Part shown: positions 55,822 through 64,000 of the stretch, piece by piece
Layout: each line of letters begins with the position of its first letter
Numbering within the stretch: the stretch's first letter is position 1
DNA from: Amphritea sp.
GTDB taxonomy: Bacteria; Pseudomonadota; Gammaproteobacteria; Pseudomonadales; Balneatricaceae
Assembly: GCF_016744155.1 (NCBI RefSeq)
Contig: NZ_JADGEW010000024.1
Location: forward strand, 1-64,000
Length of the DNA stretch: 64,000 nucleotides
Direction: 5' to 3'
The notes under the pieces: model-generated
The model's input: the letters and a program-made list of their open reading frames with translations, nothing else
What the model was told of the DNA's origin: nothing
Database searches by the model: none
Program-made: the position numbers and the translations under genes

Positions 55822-56394
55822 TTATAGGTTTTGGTTGGCGAAGTCAGCCCAATTATCCGGCAGTAAACCATACAGCCAGGCGTCGGGTAGCCAGACACTA
55901 ACGCCGACTCTGAAGATCAGTACCATAGCTACCACGGTGAATAGGGTCGCTATGAACCAGGTCCTGTTCAGTAAACGGCAAAGCCATAGCAGAGTAGTAA
56001 CGAACATCAGAGTCGCAAGGACAAAACCAAAGATGGAGAGAGTATTAATGTAGAGAAAAAACAGGGCTGAAGAAAAAAGGGCAGTACGGTAACTACTGAG
56101 GTTTTCAGCCAGGCTTTCAATTATATTAAGCTGCGCCAGGTAGTTGCAGCGTAGGGATTGTATGACGCGTACCAATGCAAAAATAGCGACGATAAAAAGG
56201 CCAAAGCCAGTACCGAACATTGGCTGGATAAACCAGCCGCGTCGGGTTGTTACCCATGATGCTTCAACAGGCAGCAGACAGAGCAAGGTGAGAGCGGCAA
56301 AAAGGATGAACCAGTAGATTCCGAAGTGTCGGGTTTCAGATTGAAGATCGATATCTTCAAGGACTGATTCCGGCGTTAATGTCTTATTATTCAT
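55822..56394 (-). CDS. tctB: Tripartite tricarboxylate transporter small permease TctB
   Basis: The 190-residue protein has four hydrophobic helices and the TctB fold (WFILFAALTLLCLLPVEASW; SIFGFVLATLMFVTTLLWL). It works with TctA. A soluble N-terminus of 25 residues precedes helix 1. It is the first gene of the tctBA pair; a Usp gene lies 100 bp upstream in the same direction. Confidence 0.9.
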   Translation of the reverse strand: MNNKTLTPESVLEDIDLQSETRHFGIYWFILFAALTLLCLLPVEASWVTTRRGWFIQPMFGTGFGLFIVAIFALVRVIQSLRCNYLAQLNIIESLAENLSSYRTALFSSALFFLYINTLSIFGFVLATLMFVTTLLWLCRLLNRTWFIATLFTVVAMVLIFRVGVSVWLPDAWLYGLLPDNWADFANQNL

Positions 56395-56495
56395 GATATT
56401 TCAGACCAGTTTTATAGTTATTTTATTTGGCAATAATGTGTTTATACGCTGCCGCATTGTTTAGGCTTTGTGAGGCATGCCCTCATCTGAATCGA

Positions 56496-56978
56496 TTAAG
56501 TTGAATGTCGCGTAAGCGGTACGATTAGAATCGGGACGTTACTCTGGTGTATTACTTTCTGAGCGGTGGAGCCTAAAAACATACGTGATGCGGCGGAACT
56601 TTCGTGATCACCCATCACTATCATGCTGGCTTTGAGTTTATCTGCGGCCTGAAGAATGACTTTGTCAGGTTTGCCCACTAAAACTTTTATTTCTGGAGCA
56701 TGACTCAGCTTGCAGCCTGCTTTGAGTTCAGCTTTTAGAAAGCGCTGAATTCGATGCTCAATTCGCTCTTTATAGCTAACCATTAACTGGTCGTTATGTT
56801 TAAGGTTTGCAGAATCAGGTAGGTAATCTTCCATAACATCAAACATCGGTTGGATTGCGTGCAGGAAAATAATTCTGGCATCATTTTTTAAAGCTTGTTT
56901 GACGGCCATCCGAAAAGCAGGCCTGCTGCCCTCTGTAATATCAGACGCATAAAGAATGGTAGAGATTTCAGGTAGCAT
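56496..56978 (-). CDS. Universal stress protein (UspA family)
   Basis: The 160-residue Usp begins with ISTILYASDITEGSRPAF and ends with GSTAQKVIHQSNVPILIVPL. MGDHESSAASRMFLGSTAQ fits the nucleotide-binding loop. It is upstream of tctBA in the same direction and is divergent from the LuxR-type gene. As with the Usp at 7729 it is next to a solute transporter operon, which suggests a link to uptake control. Confidence 0.88.
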   Translation of the reverse strand: MLPEISTILYASDITEGSRPAFRMAVKQALKNDARIIFLHAIQPMFDVMEDYLPDSANLKHNDQLMVSYKERIEHRIQRFLKAELKAGCKLSHAPEIKVLVGKPDKVILQAADKLKASMIVMGDHESSAASRMFLGSTAQKVIHQSNVPILIVPLTRHST

Positions 56979-57138
56979 AAGTCGAACCTTCGGATTTGTT
57001 TTACTTATACCGATTACACTAGAAAGGGCTTTCGCTGAGAATCAATCTTATGGTTTAGAGCGGCGATTTGTATTGCTAGTAGGAGTCTGACAAGCTTGTA
57101 ACATCACTAATTTACATGCTGCAGTTGGTAACAGGTAA

Positions 57139-57843
57139 ATGTCACAGAACAAGAATAAGATCCCAAACGACTTTCAGAGGAAAGGACTGGAGCTGATTAA
57201 TAGCCTGGTGTCTCTCAGTGAATCCGTATTTTTCCTGGTTGAACCAGATATGCAGCATCGGGGAGCCGTAGTGTTCGACAGTCGGTCGGATATTGAGAAA
57301 CAGTACACTACGACGTACGGGCGGATGGATCCTCTCAATCCTGAAAGATTTAGTGATACTGATGATCTGGTGGTAACTCTGGATTCGCAGATGGCCGCGC
57401 ATCTGTTAAAGCAGACGATCTACTATCAGGAGTTTATGGTGCCCAATAATCATCGCTATGTGGCCGATATGTTTTTTCGCCATGAAGGTCAGATTATTGC
57501 GGTACTGAGTATGCTGCGTGAGGAGAGGCTGGGTAACTATTCCGAGGAAGAATTGCAGCTGTTGCGCAAGCTGCAACCGTTTTTGGAATACAGTCTGAAG
57601 TCGGTCTATCTGCCTAAACGCCACAAAGAGCGTCTTTCGATCTACGAGAAATACGGCTTAACTGAGCGTGAGCTGGACGTGATTGAGTTGTTACTCAGTG
57701 GCACCAGTAATAAAGAGATAGCGGTTGAGCTAAGCCTTGGGTTGGCTACAGTAAAAACCCATCTGCATCATATATTTCAGAAAACCAGTGTTCAGTCCCG
57801 CAGTGAACTGGTTGCCAAAGTTTTACTCGACCTGCAGTCGTAA
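57139..57843 (+). CDS. LuxR-type transcriptional regulator
   Basis: The 234-residue protein has an N-terminal GAF/PAS-like sensor region without the autoinducer-binding signature of LuxR quorum sensors, and a C-terminal LuxR HTH (LTERELDVIELLLSGTSNKEIAVELSLG, then LATVKTHLHHIFQKT). It lies 117 bp before the PLP enzyme/kinase/TctC genes and is divergent from usp-tctBA, so it probably controls one or both. The sensed compound is unknown. Confidence 0.88.
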   Translation: MSQNKNKIPNDFQRKGLELINSLVSLSESVFFLVEPDMQHRGAVVFDSRSDIEKQYTTTYGRMDPLNPERFSDTDDLVVTLDSQMAAHLLKQTIYYQEFMVPNNHRYVADMFFRHEGQIIAVLSMLREERLGNYSEEELQLLRKLQPFLEYSLKSVYLPKRHKERLSIYEKYGLTERELDVIELLLSGTSNKEIAVELSLGLATVKTHLHHIFQKTSVQSRSELVAKVLLDLQS

Positions 57844-57959
57844 TTCCCTACTACCTTAATTGTTACCAACATGTCCGGCTCCACCTTTTGATGGATGCCG
57901 GTTAATGCTTCTTACTTAGATACTGTCTGTAGAACTCAAACAGGGGAGACCCTGAAGTG

Positions 57960-59282
57960 ATGCAGGACGATTCTATGCCAAGCAATATAAATCTCGAACT
58001 ATTACAACGCCGTTACAACACAATGGGAAAAAGCTCGCCGCTTTTTTATGAACAGCCTCTGCACCTGGTGCGTGGAGAAGGTGTCTGGCTGTTTGATAAT
58101 GAAGGCAAGCGCTACCTGGATGTATACAACAACGTGCCGCACGTGGGGCACTGTAATCCTCGGGTGGTAGAGGCTCTGCACCAGCAGGCCACGACTCTTA
58201 ACATTCATACGCGCTATCTACACGACAATATTGTTGAGTATATCGAGCGTCTGACAGCAACCTTTGGTGATGGCCTGTCAATGGCAATGCTGACCTGTAC
58301 CGGCAGTGAAGCCAATGAACTGGCTATGCGTATGGCGCGTCATTGCACCGGTGGACAAGGCATGATCGTGACCGATTTTGCATATCACGGCAATACTGAA
58401 GCGGTGGCCGAAATCGGCACCGGATTCATGCCGGAAGCCAAGCATACCAAGCGGGTTAAATCATTCCCGATTCCTGATTCTTACCGCGGTATAGATGGTG
58501 TTGCTGAAGATAAACTGGCAGATGCTTATGTCGCATGTATTCAACGGGCGATTGATGAATTTACTGAGGAAGGCATTAAAGTTGCCGGGATGCTGGTGTG
58601 TCCGGACTTTGCCAATGAAGGCCTGTTGAATGTACCTAAAGGCTTCATGGAACGGGCCACCGCGTTGGTACGTAAGGCAGGTGGCGTGCTGATTGCCGAT
58701 GAAGTGCAGGTTGGCTTTGGCCGCAGCGGAAAGCATATGTGGGCACACCAATGGTACGACCTGACTCCGGATATTGTCACCATGGGTAAACCGATGGGTA
58801 ATGGCCACCCGTTGGCAGGCCTTGTTGCGCGTGCCGACATGATTGAAGAATTCAGTAAGGTCGCAATGTATTTCAATACCTTTGGCGGTAATCCTGTGTC
58901 TTGTGCCGTGGGTATGGCGGTGCTGGATGCGTTGCAGGAAGACCGTTTAATGGAAAACGCGCTATCTACTGGCGCTTACGTCACCCGAGGGCTGCGTAGG
59001 TTGCAGGAAAAATACCCGCTGATCGGTGAAGTAAGAGAACTGGGTATGTTCTTCGCTGTTGAACTGGTATTGGACCGTACGACTAAAGCGCCGGCCATTG
59101 TTGAAGCTCGCAGAGTTATCAATCTAATGCGGGACAAAGGGGTGCTGATCAGCACCATCGGGGTGACCGATTCAATCCTTAAATTACGCCCGCCGATGCC
59201 ATTCCAGCCAGAACATGCCGACCTGTTGCTGGCCACTCTTGATGAAGTGATGGACATCGTTAGCCGGGAGTCTGCCGTATGA
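57960..59282 (+). CDS. Class III PLP enzyme, phospho-lyase-like
   Basis: The 440-residue protein is a class III aminotransferase-fold enzyme with DEVQVGFGRSG (cofactor Asp) and the lysine in VTMGKPMGNGHPL. LDVYNNVPHVGHCNPRVVEAL and NIHTRYLHDNIVEY match the subgroup of ethanolamine-phosphate and 5-phosphohydroxylysine phospho-lyases rather than true aminotransferases. These release phosphate and ammonia from a phosphorylated amino alcohol. The next gene encodes a small-molecule kinase and overlaps by four bases (ATGA), which supports a kinase-then-lyase pathway. The start could also be ATG 57975. Confidence 0.85.
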   Translation: MQDDSMPSNINLELLQRRYNTMGKSSPLFYEQPLHLVRGEGVWLFDNEGKRYLDVYNNVPHVGHCNPRVVEALHQQATTLNIHTRYLHDNIVEYIERLTATFGDGLSMAMLTCTGSEANELAMRMARHCTGGQGMIVTDFAYHGNTEAVAEIGTGFMPEAKHTKRVKSFPIPDSYRGIDGVAEDKLADAYVACIQRAIDEFTEEGIKVAGMLVCPDFANEGLLNVPKGFMERATALVRKAGGVLIADEVQVGFGRSGKHMWAHQWYDLTPDIVTMGKPMGNGHPLAGLVARADMIEEFSKVAMYFNTFGGNPVSCAVGMAVLDALQEDRLMENALSTGAYVTRGLRRLQEKYPLIGEVRELGMFFAVELVLDRTTKAPAIVEARRVINLMRDKGVLISTIGVTDSILKLRPPMPFQPEHADLLLATLDEVMDIVSRESAV

Positions 59283-60301
59283 ACTCGTTCTATGACTTAA
59301 GCCCGGCGCAACAGTGCGGGCGACTGCAGCAACTAGCAGAAAAAGCACTGCGTCACTGGCACCTGGATGTCCGTAATATCCAGCTGATTAAATACCGGGA
59401 AAACGCGGTGTTTGAAGTGATTGCGACTGATGGCGTGAAATATGCGCTGCGCATGCATCGTCCTGGTTATCACAGTGATGGGGCATTGCGCTCGGAACTT
59501 CAATGGATGGAAGCGCTTATTAAAGCCGATATTCTGGTGCCAGAAGTGATACCGACAGTAACCGGTGAACTGTTAGTAACCGAGCAGCTGGAGAGTATAC
59601 CTGAGCCACGTCAGATCGATCTGTTTGCCTGGATTGAGGGAGAGCAACTGGGTTCTGTCGAAGAAGGGTTGGGCGACAATGCAGAGCAAGTGACCTCGAT
59701 CTATCTTGCTATCGGGGCGACTGCTGCCCGTTTACATAACCAATCCAGTCAGTGGCAGCTTCCGGAAGGCTTTAAACGTCATGCCTGGGACAGTGATGGC
59801 CTGGTTGGGGAGCAGCCATTCTGGGGGCGGTTCTGGGAACTGGAGCTGTTGACCGCTGAGCAGCAGGCACTGTTGATAGGCGCGCGTGAAAAAGTACAGG
59901 CTAAGCTGCAGCAACTGGATAAGTCAGCACAGAATTACAGCCTGATTCATGCGGATTTTGTACCGGAAAACCTGATGACTGAGGGGGATCGGGTACGACT
60001 GCTGGACTTCGACGATGCCGGTTTTGGCTGGCATATGTTCGAGTTGGCAACCGCCCTCTATTTTATCATTGAAGAAAACTGTTATGAGGTTGCTAAAGAG
60101 GCACTGATTAGTGGTTATCGCCAGCACAGAGAGCTAAGCGAAGAAGATTTAGCATTGTTGGAGCTATTCCTCACCGCCCGTGGTTTTACATATCTGGGTT
60201 GGATTCGCAGCCGCCAGGAAACTGAAACTGCACAGGAATTAGCGCCTGAGTTAATCCGTATGGCTTGCCAGCAGGCAACACGTTTCTTATCCCAGTCTTA
60301 A
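59279..60301 (+). CDS. Aminoglycoside-phosphotransferase-fold kinase (hydroxylysine kinase-like)
   Basis: The 340-residue protein has the APH/choline kinase fold: YSLIHADFVPENLM is the catalytic loop with the base Asp, and VRLLDFDDAGFGWHMFELATAL is the metal-binding segment. Such kinases phosphorylate homoserine, hydroxylysine, ethanolamine and similar alcohols. It overlaps the phospho-lyase-like gene by four bases. In animals, hydroxylysine kinase and its phospho-lyase form one pathway, and bacterial fusions of the two domains exist. Here they are separate, coupled genes. Confidence 0.87.
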   Translation: MNSFYDLSPAQQCGRLQQLAEKALRHWHLDVRNIQLIKYRENAVFEVIATDGVKYALRMHRPGYHSDGALRSELQWMEALIKADILVPEVIPTVTGELLVTEQLESIPEPRQIDLFAWIEGEQLGSVEEGLGDNAEQVTSIYLAIGATAARLHNQSSQWQLPEGFKRHAWDSDGLVGEQPFWGRFWELELLTAEQQALLIGAREKVQAKLQQLDKSAQNYSLIHADFVPENLMTEGDRVRLLDFDDAGFGWHMFELATALYFIIEENCYEVAKEALISGYRQHRELSEEDLALLELFLTARGFTYLGWIRSRQETETAQELAPELIRMACQQATRFLSQS

Positions 60302-60356
60302 TGCTGTTAGAAAAAATGTAGTTAAAAAATAGTCAAAAAATAAATAGGTAATACAA

Positions 60357-61319
60357 ATGAATAAAACAATAAAACAAACAATTCATTGTCTGGCTGCCAC
60401 AGCCATTGGTTTGCTGGCGACTATCGGTCCGGTTCAGGCCGCTTCTGAATACCCAAACCGTCCGGTTAAGTTCCTGGTGCCTTGGCCTGCCGGAGATGTT
60501 GAAGATCTATTGACCCGGTTGATAGCCGAAACGATGGCAAAGGAAACGGGTAAACCAGCGACAGTGGTGAATAAACCCGGTGCAGGCGGCGTGGTTGGTG
60601 CCAGCGAAGTTGCAAGTGCCCGTGCAGATGGCCTGTTGATAGGTTCTTTTGTAGTGGATCTGGTAACAACTCAGATTCATGGTGGCAATGCGCCCTACGA
60701 TCGCGATACTTTCGAGCCTGTTGGTATCTTTTTGGATTACCCAATGACCATGGCCGTTAGAAGTGATGCGCCGTATAACACAATGGCTGAGCTGGCGACC
60801 TATTCACAGACAAATAAAGTGTCTCTGGGGCATTTTGGTTATCAGGCACTGCCGACTGCACTGGCCTTTGCCGCGGGTGAAAAAGCCGGTATTAAATTCA
60901 GTTCTGATGCTCCCTTTGATGCTTTGGACTGCTCAACATTGGCCAATGGTGATGCCGACGTAATAACTGCTAACACTATTTCTGTAGTGTCTTGCTTGCA
61001 ATCAGGTGAAGCAAAGTTGTTGTCTTCAATGACCCGTGACCGCCTGACGTTAACGCCGGATGTACCGACATTGGCTGAAGAAACGGGTATCACGCTGACC
61101 GCATGGAATGGCTTATTCGTTAAGAAAGGTACGTCTGAAAGCATAAAACAGCGTATCTCTGAAATTGCTCAGAAAGCGTTGGCATCAGACCGTGCACTAG
61201 AGATTGCTAAGACGACGGGCGCAGGTGTTTATTGGATCGATATTAAGGATGCCGAGAAAGTGATCGAAAGTGACTTCGAGGCGACTGGAAAGCTACTCAA
61301 ATTTTTAAAAGAGTCATGA
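60357..61319 (+). CDS. tctC: TctC/Bug-family solute-binding receptor
   Basis: The 320-residue protein has a signal peptide ending in VQAAS and the Bug/TctC start (YPNRPVKFLVPWPAGD). The usual PxGxGGxxD loop reads GAGGVVGASEVASARADG. It binds its ligand in the periplasm for a TctAB permease, most likely the one at 54329-56394. It follows the kinase gene by 55 bp, so substrate uptake and the kinase/lyase enzymes are probably expressed together. AGGT precedes the ATG. Confidence 0.92.
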   Translation: MNKTIKQTIHCLAATAIGLLATIGPVQAASEYPNRPVKFLVPWPAGDVEDLLTRLIAETMAKETGKPATVVNKPGAGGVVGASEVASARADGLLIGSFVVDLVTTQIHGGNAPYDRDTFEPVGIFLDYPMTMAVRSDAPYNTMAELATYSQTNKVSLGHFGYQALPTALAFAAGEKAGIKFSSDAPFDALDCSTLANGDADVITANTISVVSCLQSGEAKLLSSMTRDRLTLTPDVPTLAEETGITLTAWNGLFVKKGTSESIKQRISEIAQKALASDRALEIAKTTGAGVYWIDIKDAEKVIESDFEATGKLLKFLKES

Positions 61320-61344
61320 TTTTATTCGGTCAGTATTGATCGCA

Positions 61345-61370
61345 AGCCACCCACGTTGGTGGCTTTTTTA
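61345..61370 (+). terminator. Terminator after tctC
   Basis: AGCCACC and GGTGGCT pair over a six-base loop with a six-T tail, 25 bp after the TctC stop. The SDR gene follows 32 bp later and may be read by partial read-through. Confidence 0.9.
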
Positions 61371-61401
61371 TTAGCTTTATAAAGTGTTGTGGGAGCTTTT
61401 T

Positions 61402-62199
61402 ATGAACATTGATCTAACAGGCAAGGTTGCCATTATTACTGGCGCAGGACAGGGTATCGGTGAAGGTCTGGCTTATACTTTCTCCGCCGCTGGGGCTAAG
61501 GTTGTTGTTGCCACTCGGACAGCGGCAAATGGACAGGAAACCGTCAATAATGTGCAGCAGGCTGGTGGTGAAGCGGTATTAATTCAATGCGATGTGGGTC
61601 ATCGTCAGCAGGTAGACGAGCTTATAGAAAAAACTGTTGAGCTTTATGGCCGCATAGATATTGTGATTCACAATGCAGCTGTTTATCCGATGCAGTCTAT
61701 TGAAACTTTATCCGATGAGCAGCTGGACATGACTTTGTCAGTTAATTTGAAGGCTGCATTCTGGCTGACTCAGGCAGCTCTGCCTTTCCTTCGCCAGGTA
61801 CCCTTCGGGCGTATTATTTTTACTTCCTCTGTGACTGGACCGCGTGTCGTTATGCCAGAAACTGCACACTATGCGGCATCAAAAAGTGGCCTCAACGGGT
61901 TTATTCGAACCGCCGCGGTAGAATTCGCCCGAGAGAATATTACGGTAAATGGTGTTGAGCCGGGTTATATCCTGACCCCTGCTATGGGTGCTCTGGTAGA
62001 TGAGCAGGGATTGCGGGAAATGGCCAGTCAGATTCCTTTGGGTCACCTGGGTGCGCCGGCAGATATTGCCCATACTATGCTGTTTCTTGCATCAGAGCAG
62101 GCTGCTTATATTACGGGTCAGACGATCGCTGTGGATGGCGGCTCTACTCTGCCGGAAAGCCCGGTTTTACTGGACCAGTTCTATTCCTCTAACGCTTAG
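61402..62199 (+). CDS. Short-chain dehydrogenase/reductase (SDR)
   Basis: The 265-residue SDR has TGAGQGIG for the cofactor, NAAVYP, the catalytic Ser in IIFTSSVTG and the YAASK pair. The DVG and TRTAANG region after strand 2 could allow NADPH as cofactor. ATG at 61402 has GGGAG at suitable spacing; the TTG at 61384 overlaps it. It may oxidise the aldehyde or alcohol left by the phospho-lyase step, since it lies at the end of that gene set, but a terminator separates it. Its substrate is otherwise unknown. Confidence 0.9.
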   Translation: MNIDLTGKVAIITGAGQGIGEGLAYTFSAAGAKVVVATRTAANGQETVNNVQQAGGEAVLIQCDVGHRQQVDELIEKTVELYGRIDIVIHNAAVYPMQSIETLSDEQLDMTLSVNLKAAFWLTQAALPFLRQVPFGRIIFTSSVTGPRVVMPETAHYAASKSGLNGFIRTAAVEFARENITVNGVEPGYILTPAMGALVDEQGLREMASQIPLGHLGAPADIAHTMLFLASEQAAYITGQTIAVDGGSTLPESPVLLDQFYSSNA

Positions 62200-62301
62200 G
62201 TATAGCGAATAATATCCAATACAGATGAAACTGTGGAGAGGGTTAAGTACAAGTTATCACTGGGCGGACTGTCTTTAGATAAGGGGGCGTGCTAATTGCA
62301 C

Positions 62302-62334
62302 AGCACTACCTTATATAGGTAGTGCTTGTTTTTC
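62302..62334 (+). terminator. Terminator after SDR gene
   Basis: AGCACTACCT and AGGTAGTGCT form a perfect 10-bp stem over a TATAT loop, followed by TGTTTTT. Confidence 0.9.
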
Positions 62335-62373
62335 TGGATGAAGCATTCGCACTTTCCCTAATCAAAATACTGA

Positions 62374-63240
62374 CTATTTAACACTCACAATACGTCTGCT
62401 CTGAAGTAGAGTGTAGCCCCCGCTCAGCACAACAATCATCCCGCCGATTAAGGTCATAAGGTCAGGACGTTCATCAAAGATGATGATGCCTAAGATCAGG
62501 GCAAACAATAAACGTGTATAGCGAAAGGGGGTAACGACCGAGACATCACCACTTCGCATAGCGATTGTCAGTGAGTTATAGGCGATGACGCCAAAAATAA
62601 TCGCGCCAACTATCTGATAGCCTGCTTCAAAATTAACTACCAGGGGTTCTCCTGTATAGAGCTGCAAAATAAAACCAGTGGGTATCAATACAAAAAAGCC
62701 ATAGACTCCCAACTGCATATTGGAGAGTACCGGCGGCGCTGCTCGGGTTGCCAGGTCTCTGCCGGCGAATCCCAAGGTGCTGATAACAGCAAATAGAGAT
62801 GCGGGATTAAAACCGTCCAGCCCGGGACGAATAATCATCAAGACACCGGCAAACCCAATCAGTACGGCCAGCCATCGTTTAAAGTCGATATGTTCACCAA
62901 ATACAATGGCGGCACCCAGCAAAACAACCAACGGAGTCGCCTGCAATATGGCGGAAGCGCTGGACAGTGGAGTCAGGGTAATGGCCAGGGCAAAGCATAA
63001 TCGACCGACGACTTCGCTGCCTGCACGAATCAACAATGGACGAGACATGATGGAAGGCTGAAGCACCCGTTCTTTTCTCTGCCAAGTCAGGAATATAAAG
63101 ATTAGCATCCCACCCAAACCAAACAGCATCAGGATCAGCCCGATAGGCATCGTATTCGCTGAGGCTTTGATAAACATATCCTCAATAGCAAACGCAGCCA
63201 TCGCCAGGACCATAAATATACTGCCACGAGTGTTACCCAA
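62374..63240 (-). CDS. EamA/DMT-family transporter
   Basis: The 288-residue protein has about ten helices in two EamA repeats, with the conserved Pro/Gly ends (LLGAAIVFGEHIDFKRWLAV, then LMIIRPG; and LILGIIIFDERPDLMTLIGG). DMT carriers export metabolites such as amino acids. The start is TTG at 63240 with AGGAG nine bases upstream. It ends facing the SDR gene. A small hairpin (63258-63276) lies in its leader. Confidence 0.88.
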   Translation of the reverse strand: MGNTRGSIFMVLAMAAFAIEDMFIKASANTMPIGLILMLFGLGGMLIFIFLTWQRKERVLQPSIMSRPLLIRAGSEVVGRLCFALAITLTPLSSASAILQATPLVVLLGAAIVFGEHIDFKRWLAVLIGFAGVLMIIRPGLDGFNPASLFAVISTLGFAGRDLATRAAPPVLSNMQLGVYGFFVLIPTGFILQLYTGEPLVVNFEAGYQIVGAIIFGVIAYNSLTIAMRSGDVSVVTPFRYTRLLFALILGIIIFDERPDLMTLIGGMIVVLSGGYTLLQSRRIVSVK

Positions 63241-63257
63241 ATGTATCTGCTCCTGTT

Positions 63258-63276
63258 GTAGAGCGACAAGCTCTAC
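63258..63276 (-). promoter_or_regulatory. Hairpin in the eamA-type leader
   Basis: GTAGAGC and GCTCTAC form a perfect 7-bp stem over a five-base loop, ending two bases from the AGGAG ribosome-binding site of the EamA-type gene on the minus strand. It could affect translation start. Confidence 0.5.
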
Positions 63277-63393
63277 TCACAATTACTGTGTGATTTTTAC
63301 GTTTCAGCCTGGCCCTTTCTACAGCTGTTTTGTAGGGTAGGGGTTCTACACCCTCTTTGTAATGACTTGATACGGGGATTATGATACTCGCTT

Positions 63394-63429
63394 CATCCCC
63401 CATACTGGCCATGGCCAGTATGGGGGATG
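63394..63429. repeat. 36-bp perfect palindrome
   Basis: The half-site CATCCCCCATACTGGCCA is followed directly by its exact complement, with no spacer. It lies in the 327-bp gap between the EamA-type and ccoG-like genes, downstream of ccoG on the minus strand. No T-run follows, so it is not a standard terminator. A regulatory dimer site or a cruciform or transcript-end structure is possible. The rest of 63241-63567 shows no gene. Confidence 0.9.
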
Positions 63430-63567
63430 TTAGAGCGTAAGCGATATAAAAAGTTATTAACCAACTATTAGTCTGTTAACGGTCAATTAATATTGAACTT
63501 CAGCCGCGCTTATTACCGCTAGTGTCGTCAGTATTAGAATCTTCAATCTCCTCATCATGAGATCGCA

Positions 63568-64000
63568 TTAAATCAACTTTGAAAGGAAAGAGGTTTCCTT
63601 TGAAGTAGAGACTCCGTTGCCGGTGAATACAAATTCCAGCTTGGTATTCTGTTTGTCCGGATTACTAATGCAGACACGGTAAGGCAGCCAGGACGAGTTG
63701 TTGTCGCTCAGATTGATAGTGTCAGGCCCGTATAGCGTAAATTTAGGGCTTTCGGACAGCGATACCTTAATCAATTCCTGATCGTGGGCAAATCGTTCTA
63801 CTTTAACCCGATAGTTATTGCAGACAGTGTCTGCATCCAACTGGGTAAATAGAGCCGAGCGATCACGACGAATCTCTACCAGCAGGCTCTTAGTGTCGGT
63901 AAAACCATAGATAACGGCCGTAATAGCACAGAGCGCGACAGTTGAATAACCAAACAGATTCAGCCTAAGGAACTTTGATGTGAGGCCTTCTAACTGTCGT
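63568..64000 (-). CDS. ccoG: CcoG/FixG-like cbb3 oxidase accessory protein, C-terminal part
   Basis: The reading frame is open to the window edge and codes for the last 144 residues of a larger protein. It has a basic helix (FLRLNLFGYSTVALCAITAV), then VEIRRDRSALF and an Ig-like beta domain. The IRRDRxxL(F/Y) step after the last helix and the C-terminal Ig-like domain are typical of CcoG/RdxA, an iron-sulfur membrane protein needed for cbb3 cytochrome oxidase copper assembly. The iron-sulfur part lies outside the window, so the call rests on the C-terminus only. Confidence 0.65.
   Translation of the reverse strand, partial: RQLEGLTSKFLRLNLFGYSTVALCAITAVIYGFTDTKSLLVEIRRDRSALFTQLDADTVCNNYRVKVERFAHDQELIKVSLSESPKFTLYGPDTINLSDNNSSWLPYRVCISNPDKQNTKLEFVFTGNGVSTSKETSFLSKLI

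Overview
The window reads as chromosome from a marine gammaproteobacterium, most likely an Oceanospirillales relative (Neptuniibacter/Amphritea/Marinobacterium type). I infer this from the moderate GC, the density of TRAP, TTT and ABC solute transporters, and the gammaproteobacterial gene types (TyrR-like, AceE/AceF, CcoG, DcaP-like porin, PilZ). No rRNA, complete tRNA, CRISPR array or prophage was seen.

Layout. (1) 1-2.6 kb: a DcaP-like porin behind a tetranucleotide tract, then a scar with a decayed IS3-type transposase, the 3' end of a tRNA-Ser and two copies of a tRNA-type terminator module. (2) 2.6-14.3 kb: carboxylate uptake and acyl-CoA catabolism. It has a flavin reductase-like protein, NDP-forming acyl-CoA synthetase plus crotonase, an RpiR regulator, a TAXI-TRAP transporter with a Usp protein, a second crotonase and a ProC-like protein. 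One 14-bp operator motif recurs at the RpiR and TRAP promoters. (3) 14.4-16.1 kb: a three-gene PilZ / unknown / zinc-ribbon-ParA operon. (4) 16.5-21 kb: an RND efflux pair. (5) 21.9-36.9 kb: a methionine/sulfur amino acid catabolic island. It holds an Lrp-type regulator, methionine gamma-lyase, a TyrR-like activator with two TyrR-type boxes, a second Cys/Met-metabolism PLP enzyme, OsmC, an amino-acid ABC transporter, a pyruvate dehydrogenase-type E1 (mdeB-like), an E2 and an acetohydroxyacid synthase large subunit. The 2-oxobutyrate made by the lyase would go to the E1/E2 pair or the synthase. (6) 37-40.2 kb: TetR, an SQR-like flavoprotein, DUF1641 and a DsbA-like protein, with two matching TetR-type palindromes. 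(7) 40.4-50.2 kb: a toluene-4-monooxygenase-type diiron monooxygenase (tmoABCDEF order) behind a TodX-type outer-membrane channel, with divergent TodS/TodT regulators and tod-box-like sites between. No ring-cleavage genes follow. (8) 50.7-54.1 kb: an AraC regulator, a duplicated NTF2-like secreted protein and an LRR-protein kinase ending at a third copy of the terminator module. (9) 54.3-62.2 kb: TctAB, UspA, a LuxR regulator, then a phospho-lyase-like class III PLP enzyme, a small-molecule kinase, TctC and an SDR. This looks like uptake plus kinase/phospho-lyase breakdown of a hydroxylated amine. (10) 62.4-64 kb: an EamA exporter, a 36-bp perfect palindrome and the 3' end of a ccoG-like gene that runs off the window.

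The best leads are the RpiR operator set linking two operons, the TyrR boxes, the paired TetR operators, the kinase/phospho-lyase cluster, the PilZ/ParA operon, and the Trp-to-Leu change in the acetohydroxyacid synthase. All positions were read by eye; no database search was possible.
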